DNA of 20,655 bases from Myxococcota bacterium. GTDB taxonomy: Bacteria; Myxococcota_A; Polyangia; HGW-17; JAJRWW01. A program made the position numbers and the translations under genes. Of the stretch, positions 12,921-20,655 are shown one piece after another (position 1 is the stretch's first letter; every line of letters starts with the position of its first letter). The stretch is taken from positions 1-20,655 of the forward strand of contig JAJRWW010000631.1 of the NCBI GenBank assembly GCA_024276595.1, written 5' to 3'. Under the pieces are notes generated by a model. That model had not been told where the DNA came from. It saw nothing but the letters and a program-made list of their open reading frames with translations, and searched no databases.

Positions 12921-14380
12921 GCCGCATCGTCCTGCGCATCTCCCTGGGCATGCTCTTCGTGCTCGTGACCTCTCTTTTCATCGTTCACTGGGGAGTGGTG
13001 CAGGCCAGCCGGAGCAGGATCCGCAAGCACATCATCTCCCACGTCAAGACCGTCGCCCGCGCCCACCAGCGCCTGGAGAACGCCCCGCCAGGCAAGCTCC
13101 AGGCCGTGCTCGCGTCCCTCAAGCGGGAGTCCAAGCACCCCATCCGCCTGCTGGATCCTGCCAGAGACGAGATCCCGGCGGACGTCCTGAGGGCCTGGCG
13201 CCACCACGAGCCCCGGGTCACCTTTGACAGGCACTCCATCTACACCGTCTGGATACCAGTCCGCAAAAACAAGCTGCTGCTCGCGGTGGGGGTCCACACG
13301 GTCCACTGGGATCCCATCCCCCTGGCCAAGATGGTGGTCGCCATCTTCTTCGTGGTGCTCGTGACCGGGGTCACCCTGGCCTGGCCGATGGTCAGGCGCA
13401 TCCGCTCCCTGGGACGGGTCGCAGACCGCATCGCCACCGGAGATCTCTCCGCCCGGGCGACCTTCTCCTCAAAGGACGCCCTGGGCCGCCTTGGGCTCCG
13501 CTTCAACGCCATGGCCGAGCAGGTCGAGCTCCTCCTCCAGCGACAGCAGCGCCTCATCCAGGGTGTGTCCCACGAGCTACGGACCCCCGCGGCGAGGATC
13601 CGCTTCGGCCTGGAGATGCTCAGGACAGCCAAGGGAGAGGAGGATCGGGAGCGCCGCCTCCAGTCCATAGACGAGGACCTGGACGAGCTGGACAACCTGG
13701 TGGGGGACCTGCTGCTCTACATCAAGAGCGGCGACCAGGCCCTCCAGCCCCAAAGCCAGGAGATCGACGTGCTCACGGAGCTACGGATCCTGCTGGAGAA
13801 GCAGGCAGAGCTGCGGCCGGAGATCACCTGCGACCTGCGCCCAGCTCCCGCCCTTGAACCCTCCCCCACAGGCAGGGGCATCACCTTGAGGGCAGACCGC
13901 CGGCACTTTCGCCGAGCGATGCGAAACCTCCTGGAGAACGCCATCCGCCACGCCCGGACACGGGTCCTGATCCAGGTGCACGACCTTGGACAGGGCGACC
14001 TTTGCCCGGCGAGAGGAGGCCGCTCCCCTGGCGAGCTCCCTGCGAATCCTCCCCACCAGTCAGAGATGCCTCCCGGCGACGACGCCAGAGCCGCCCACCG
14101 AGGTCACGGGAAATCGACCGCCGATCCAGAGGGCGACGATCTGCTCATCCTGGTGATCGATGACGGACCTGGGGTTGCCCCTCGAGACCGGGAACGCATC
14201 TTCGAGCCCTTTGCCCGTCAAGACGCCAGCCGCAGTCGCCAGTCGGGCGGCGCGGGCCTGGGGCTGGCCATCGTACGGCGCATCCTCCGGGCCCACCAGG
14301 GGGACGTCTGGGTCGAGGCGGCCGAGGACGGCGGGGCCCGGTTCGTCACCCGCTGGCCAGGCGCCCGACCGCATGGGTGA
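12917..14380 (+). CDS. Sensor histidine kinase, RstB-like, with an insertion in the ATPase domain
   Basis: From GTG 12917 this is 487 residues. There are two membrane helices (about 4-25 and 135-157) around a roughly 110-residue periplasmic sensor, then HAMP (about 158-210), HisKA with VSHELRTPAARIR (217-229, His219) and HATPase_c with RNLLENAIRHAR (336-347, Asn337/Asn341), IDDGPG (414-419), RIFEPFAR (427-434) and GAGLGLAIV (445-453). The ending (FVTRWPG preceded by GGAR) and the LLLAVGV stretch before helix 2 resemble RstB. Between the N box and the IDDGPG box there is a polar insertion of about 50 residues (357-408), rich in Gly, Pro, Arg and Asp, where relatives have a short beta turn. All catalytic motifs remain. 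The start overlaps the regulator stop by 4 bp. It ends 34 bp from the convergent lipoprotein gene, with no clear terminator between. Confidence 0.92.
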   Translation: MSRIVLRISLGMLFVLVTSLFIVHWGVVQASRSRIRKHIISHVKTVARAHQRLENAPPGKLQAVLASLKRESKHPIRLLDPARDEIPADVLRAWRHHEPRVTFDRHSIYTVWIPVRKNKLLLAVGVHTVHWDPIPLAKMVVAIFFVVLVTGVTLAWPMVRRIRSLGRVADRIATGDLSARATFSSKDALGRLGLRFNAMAEQVELLLQRQQRLIQGVSHELRTPAARIRFGLEMLRTAKGEEDRERRLQSIDEDLDELDNLVGDLLLYIKSGDQALQPQSQEIDVLTELRILLEKQAELRPEITCDLRPAPALEPSPTGRGITLRADRRHFRRAMRNLLENAIRHARTRVLIQVHDLGQGDLCPARGGRSPGELPANPPHQSEMPPGDDARAAHRGHGKSTADPEGDDLLILVIDDGPGVAPRDRERIFEPFARQDASRSRQSGGAGLGLAIVRRILRAHQGDVWVEAAEDGGARFVTRWPGARPHG

Positions 14381-14414
14381 GCCCCAGGAGCCCTGTCTGC
14401 TCAACCGCAGGAGG

Positions 14415-15323
14415 TCATGGCGGGGCCATCTGGGAGAAGGGCACGACGTCCCTTTGGGTCGGTGTCCAGGAGACCTCGTACAGCACGTGCTGAGCCAGTG
14501 CCCGGGTCACGGACACGAGCTTCAACCCCTTCGGCATCGCCGCCAGGACCCGGTCTCCCGGCGAGTAGCGCCTGGAGATGGGCACCGGGGTCACCAGGTG
14601 CCAGGGCAGGCGCTGCAGCACCCCCTCGGCGCCCAGCACCCAGCGGTACTTGTTTTCCGAGACCACCAGAGCGCCCAGACGGCCAAGGGAGTGGACACGA
14701 TATACCACTGGAGCGCCCCGGGACAGCCCCTTGCCAACGGGGAGCACCTCCTGGCGACGGGCGCTCACCACCCGTGACCGCCCCAGCCACGGGGTCCGAA
14801 CCAGCACCTCCCCCCGGCCCAGGCCCGAGACCCTTCCAAAGGGCAGCGCGCGACCGCTGTGCACCCGCACCACCTGGCCCACGTGGAGCCTGCCCCTGCG
14901 CTGGGTCCCCACCAACGCCGGCACCACGGCGGCAAATCGGCGCCCCTCCTCGGTGACCACCGAGGCCCCCTCGGGGGTGATGGCCGTGATCCGCGCCGAG
15001 CGCCAGCAGACGCGGCGCCAGCTCTTGCCGGCGGGCAGCACGGCAAACACCCAGTCGCCAGGCGACACCTTCAGGGGGATCCTGGGCAGCAGGGGGCGCA
15101 CGTCCCGCCCCTTGATCCTGTGGGGCAGCCGGTGACGTCGGCCGCCCAGGAGCTGCATGTCCAGCTCGAAGTCGGCGCGAGTCAAGGGTCCCTCGGAGCG
15201 GCCGGCGGCCCTGCTCGGTCCGAAGTCCATGCGCGGGCTCGCGCAGCCCTGCGCCCCCACCAACAGGAGCGCACAGCATGGAGCCCAGGAAGAGATCTGC
15301 GCGGCGCGGCTTTTCAGGGTCAC
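14415..15323 (-). CDS. Predicted lipoprotein with four Tudor/SH3-like beta repeats
   Basis: This 302-residue protein starts at GTG 15323, which overlaps the uvrA stop codon (GTGA, 15320-15323). The N-terminus has Lys and Arg, a hydrophobic core (CCALLLVGA) and Cys27 in AQGC, a non-ideal but plausible lipobox. From about residue 86 four similar units follow at a 52-62 residue step: VSPGDWVFAVLP (86-97), VGQVVRVHSGR (148-158), SRGAPVVYRVHS (201-212) and YSPGDRVLAAMP (253-264). After each comes a Val-rich stretch ending near V-P (for example VVPALV, EVLPVG, LVTPVP). This alternation is typical of small beta-barrels of the Tudor/Agenet/SH3 kind. I do not recognise the family. Coupling with uvrA suggests co-expression, but an exported lipoprotein and a cytoplasmic repair protein need not work together. 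If the Cys is not a lipidation site, the protein could be cytoplasmic or periplasmic. Confidence 0.7.
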   Translation of the reverse strand: MTLKSRAAQISSWAPCCALLLVGAQGCASPRMDFGPSRAAGRSEGPLTRADFELDMQLLGGRRHRLPHRIKGRDVRPLLPRIPLKVSPGDWVFAVLPAGKSWRRVCWRSARITAITPEGASVVTEEGRRFAAVVPALVGTQRRGRLHVGQVVRVHSGRALPFGRVSGLGRGEVLVRTPWLGRSRVVSARRQEVLPVGKGLSRGAPVVYRVHSLGRLGALVVSENKYRWVLGAEGVLQRLPWHLVTPVPISRRYSPGDRVLAAMPKGLKLVSVTRALAQHVLYEVSWTPTQRDVVPFSQMAPP

Positions 15324-18220
15324 CCTTTCTTTCTTCGGCGCGCCCGGCGCGGCGAGGGCTTCTCAAGCTCGGTGCCAAGCGCCAGGCCGGTGTGGGATCC
15401 GCGGGCTCGAGCCACCTCCTCCGGGGTGCCCACGGCCACCACCGAGCCGCCCCTCGAGCCACCATCAGGGCCAAGGTCAACGACATAGTCGGCACATTTT
15501 ATCACATCCAGGTTGTGCTCGATGACCAAGACGGTGTTCCCGGATGACACGAGACGATCCAGCACCCCGAGGAGCTTGCGAATGTCGTCGAAGTGCAGGC
15601 CGCTGGTGGGCTCGTCCAGCAGGTACAAGGTCCGCCCCGTGGACCGCTTGGCCAGCTCTCGCGAGAGCTTCACCCGCTGGGCCTCGCCACCGGAGAGGGT
15701 GGTGGCCGGCTGACCGAGCCGGATGTAGTCCAGGCCCACGTCGCTGAGGGTCTGCAAGATGCGCGACAGGGCCCGGTGGTTGCCAAAAAGATCCAGAGCC
15801 TCGGCCACGCTCGCCTCCAGCACCTGGTGGATGCTACGCCCCTTGTACTTCACCCTCAGGGTGGCGTCGTTGAAGCGACGGCCCCCGCACACCTGGCACT
15901 CCACGTACATGTCGGCCAGAAAGTGCATCTCCACCTTCACCACCCCGGCCCCCTCGCAGGCCTCGCAGCGTCCCCCGCGAACGTTGAAGGAGAAGCGCCC
16001 CGGTGCGAAGCCAAAGGCCCTGGACTCTGGAGTCTGGGCGAAGAGCTTGCGGATGTGATCGAAGGCCTTCGTGTAGGTGGCCGGGTTGGACCTGGGCGTG
16101 CGCCCGATGGGCTGTTGATCTATGCGGATCACCTTGTCCAGGCTGCCGAGCCCGGAGATGCGCCTGAAACCGGTGACAGGCTCCCGGCTGTCGTGGAGGC
16201 GACGCCTGAGGGCGGGATACAGGATCGAGCTCACCAGCGAGCTCTTGCCGGCGCCAGAGACCCCTGTCACCACGCAGAGCACCCCCTTCGGAAACGCGAC
16301 GTCGATGTTCTGCAGGTTGTTCTTGGAGGCTCCGTAGACGCGAATGAAGCCAGTCGGAGATCGGCGCGTGGAGGGCACCTCGATGCGCTCCCGGCCGCTC
16401 AAGTAGCGCCCGGTCAGTGACCTGGAGCTTCGCAGGGCGCCCCGCACGGTTCCCTGATACACCACCTCACCACCCTCGGACCCGGCTCCCGGACCAAAAT
16501 CCACCAGGTGGTCCGCCCGCTCGATGGTCTCCCGGTCGTGCTCCACCGCCAGCACCGTGTTGCCCAGGTCCCGCAGCCTCAAGAGGGCGTCCACCAGTCG
16601 GGAGCAGTCCCTTTGGTGCAACCCAATGGTGGGCTCGTCCAGCACGTACAGCACCCCGGAGAGCTCCGCGCCGAGCTGACTGGCCAGGCGCAGCCGCTGG
16701 GCCTCCCCCGCAGACAGGGTGGGGCCGCTTCGGTCCAGGGTGAGATAGTCCAGTCCCACGTCCAGGAGAAACCCTAGCCGGGCGGAGATCTCCTTGACCA
16801 GCTCCGAGGCCACCTCTGCCCGGTCTCCGGAGACGTCCAGCGCCTCGAAATGAGCCGCTGCCTGGGCGATGGTCATGGCCGTGACGCGGTCCATCTCCAG
16901 GCCGGCCACCCTCACCGCCCGGGACTCGGGCCGCAGCCGAGAGCCACCGCAGGAGTCGCAGCTCCCCTCGGCGAAGTAGCTCAGGTAGTGGCGCCGCATG
17001 GCCTCCGACTGCGTCTGCTGATAGCGTCGCATGAGGGTGTTGATAATGCCCTCGTAGCGCATGTCCCACTCCACCTGGCCGTGGGTGTGCTCAAAGGCCA
17101 CGTGCACCCGCTCACCACCGGATCCGTAGAGCATCAGGCGCCGGTGACGGGCGGGCAGCCGCTTCCAGGGCCTGTCCACGTCGATGCCGTAGTGGCGCAC
17201 CATGGCCTCCACGATCTGGTATGTCCAGCCGCTCTCTCGCTCCATGACGCTCGCAAAGGGAGCGATGGCCCCCTCCCGAATGGAGAGGGTGGGGTCCGGC
17301 ACCACGAGGTCCGGATCGATCTGGAGCCTCCGGCCGAGCCCGTTGCACTCAGGACACATGCCCAGGGGAGTGTTGAAGGAAAAGGACTGGGGAGACAGCT
17401 CGGGGAACGCAAAGCCGCACTGGGCACAGAAGCGGTGCTCCGACAGGTGCCGCTCGGGTCCACCTCCCTGGGCTGGCGCCACGATCAGGGCTCCCCCCGA
17501 CTCCCTGAGCGCGGTCTCCACGGAGTCAGTCAACCGGGAGTCCCCTCCCTTGATGGTCAGTCGGTCCACCACCAGCTCCATGGTGTGCTTGCGCCGCTTG
17601 TCCAGGGAGGGGAGATCGTCCAGCCGATGGATCTCTCCATCGACGCGCACCCGCAAAAACCCTCGGCCCAGGGCCTCGGCCAACAGCTCCCGGTGCTCCC
17701 CCTTGCGCTCGACCACAATGGGCGCCAGGACCAGCACCTTGTGCCCGTCCATCTCCCGGCGCAGAAGCTGAACTATCTCGTCGGTGGACAGGGCAGCAAC
17801 TGGGGCGCCGCAGCCGTGGCAGTGCTGCACCCCTACACGGGCGTAGAGCACCCGGAGGTAATCGGCGATCTCGGTGATGGTCCCGACGGTGGAGCGCGGG
17901 TTGCCAGAGGCGGCCTTCTGCTCGATGGCGATGGTGGGAGAGAGCCCGCTGATGTGGTCGAAGAGGGGCTTGTCCATCTGGCCGAGAAACTGCCTCGCGT
18001 ATGCCGACAGGCTCTCCACGTAGCGGCGCTGCCCCTCGGCAAAGATGGTGTCAAAGGCCAGCGATGACTTCCCGCTTCCGGAGACGCCGGTGAAGACGAT
18101 GAATCGTCGCTTGGGGAGCCTGAGGTGGTCGATCTGGAGGTTGTGCTCGCGCGCCCCCTTGATGACCAGGTGGTTGGGCTCGAGGGCCATCGCGCCTTCG
18201 GGTTTTGCTCGGGGAGCCAT
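15320..18220 (-). CDS. uvrA: UvrA, DNA-binding ATPase of nucleotide excision repair
   Basis: With ATG 18220 the protein has 966 residues. It contains two ABC ATPase modules: Walker A GVSGSGKSS (45-53) and GVSGAGKSS (653-661), signatures LSAGEAQRLRLASQLG (from 502) and LSGGEAQRVKLSREL (from 842), and Walker B LDEPTIGLH and LDEPTSGLH (about 527 and 868). Cysteine pairs at 134/137, 265/268, 289/292 and 421/424, and 752/755 with 775/778, match the zinc modules; SFNVRGGRCEACEG is the second zinc hook. UvrA dimers find bulky DNA lesions, load UvrB, and start excision. Alternative starts are ATG 18190 (giving MALEPNHLVIKGAREHNL, the conserved beginning) and ATG 18277; none has a strong ribosome site, and 18220 has only AGGA 4 nt upstream. 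The gene follows lon on the same strand and is overlapped at its end by the lipoprotein gene. The C-terminal tail is basic. Confidence 0.97.
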   Translation of the reverse strand: MAPRAKPEGAMALEPNHLVIKGAREHNLQIDHLRLPKRRFIVFTGVSGSGKSSLAFDTIFAEGQRRYVESLSAYARQFLGQMDKPLFDHISGLSPTIAIEQKAASGNPRSTVGTITEIADYLRVLYARVGVQHCHGCGAPVAALSTDEIVQLLRREMDGHKVLVLAPIVVERKGEHRELLAEALGRGFLRVRVDGEIHRLDDLPSLDKRRKHTMELVVDRLTIKGGDSRLTDSVETALRESGGALIVAPAQGGGPERHLSEHRFCAQCGFAFPELSPQSFSFNTPLGMCPECNGLGRRLQIDPDLVVPDPTLSIREGAIAPFASVMERESGWTYQIVEAMVRHYGIDVDRPWKRLPARHRRLMLYGSGGERVHVAFEHTHGQVEWDMRYEGIINTLMRRYQQTQSEAMRRHYLSYFAEGSCDSCGGSRLRPESRAVRVAGLEMDRVTAMTIAQAAAHFEALDVSGDRAEVASELVKEISARLGFLLDVGLDYLTLDRSGPTLSAGEAQRLRLASQLGAELSGVLYVLDEPTIGLHQRDCSRLVDALLRLRDLGNTVLAVEHDRETIERADHLVDFGPGAGSEGGEVVYQGTVRGALRSSRSLTGRYLSGRERIEVPSTRRSPTGFIRVYGASKNNLQNIDVAFPKGVLCVVTGVSGAGKSSLVSSILYPALRRRLHDSREPVTGFRRISGLGSLDKVIRIDQQPIGRTPRSNPATYTKAFDHIRKLFAQTPESRAFGFAPGRFSFNVRGGRCEACEGAGVVKVEMHFLADMYVECQVCGGRRFNDATLRVKYKGRSIHQVLEASVAEALDLFGNHRALSRILQTLSDVGLDYIRLGQPATTLSGGEAQRVKLSRELAKRSTGRTLYLLDEPTSGLHFDDIRKLLGVLDRLVSSGNTVLVIEHNLDVIKCADYVVDLGPDGGSRGGSVVAVGTPEEVARARGSHTGLALGTELEKPSPRRARRRKKG

Positions 18221-18287
18221 GAGATCCTGTGGTGGGCTGCGGGCGGCGCCAGGGAGCCGCGGGAAGGTCCGGGCCATGCGGAGGAGC

Positions 18288-20642
<2,355 letters not shown>

Positions 20643-20655
20643 GGTATGTTCCGCC

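Noticed and set aside
14401..15495. 364-codon minus-strand frame overlapping the lipoprotein in another frame
   Set aside because: It is Gly/Arg/Ala-rich without motifs and runs into the uvrA coding region; the 302-codon frame has a signal peptide, regular repeats and a GTGA overlap with uvrA.
16850..18067. 405-codon plus-strand frame opposite uvrA
   Set aside because: Antisense to conserved UvrA zinc and ATPase motifs, with a low-information His/Gly/Val-rich product.
18221..18277. ATG 18277 as the uvrA start
   Set aside because: It adds 19 residues with no UvrA similarity and no ribosome site; still possible, but ATG 18220 or 18190 fits the family better.

Overview
The window is a high-GC bacterial chromosome segment that is almost fully coding, with short gaps and several overlapping genes. 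The Hanks-type Ser/Thr kinase with an HRDIS catalytic loop, the His-Xaa-Ser maturase, and the mix of biotin carboxylases, two-component genes and housekeeping repair and proteolysis genes suggest Myxococcota or a related former deltaproteobacterium. This assignment is inference from gene style; no rRNA or other phylogenetic marker is present. I see no tRNA, IS element, phage gene or CRISPR array.

Region 1 (1-6832) is metabolic. The 3' part of a radical-SAM/SPASM maturase of the HxsB type enters from the left edge, so any other His-Xaa-Ser genes should lie upstream, outside the window. Next come an acyl-CoA carboxylase beta subunit and, 12 bp later, an alpha subunit (biotin carboxylase plus biotin carrier). 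A gamma-class carbonic anhydrase homologue converges on them. Divergent from it is a pyruvate carboxylase/transcarboxylase-5S-like carboxyltransferase that lacks a biotin domain and has Gln in place of a usual metal-binding His. Together the set looks like a bicarbonate-to-carboxylate module: the anhydrase could supply bicarbonate, the alpha subunit carries CO2 on biotin, and the two carboxyltransferases could pass it to acyl-CoA and perhaps to a 2-oxoacid.

Region 2 (6798-10980, minus strand) is a probable transcription unit: a 35-codon leader ORF with a strong Shine-Dalgarno, a GT-C/GT39-type membrane glycosyltransferase, a class II-like histone deacetylase family enzyme, and a tail-anchored Ser/Thr kinase. 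All three large genes share one reading frame. No stop separates glycosyltransferase and deacetylase, and one TAG separates deacetylase and kinase. The kinase overlaps the 3' end of the carboxyltransferase gene by 35 bp.

Region 3 (10981-14380, plus strand) holds a PlsC-type acyltransferase and an RstA/RstB-like response regulator and histidine kinase overlapping by GTGA. The sequence upstream of the regulator has a 10-bp-phased direct repeat resembling an RstA box, a palindrome, and a -10-like element placed as if the mRNA were leaderless. Region 4 (14415-20642, minus strand) runs lon, uvrA, then a predicted lipoprotein with four Tudor/SH3-like repeats that starts on the uvrA stop codon (GTGA overlap).

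The most unusual points are the altered active site of the stand-alone carboxyltransferase, the valine at the substrate-specificity position of the carboxylase beta subunit, the leader ORF and hairpin before the glycosyltransferase, the same-frame arrangement of three genes, and the repeat lipoprotein coupled to uvrA.
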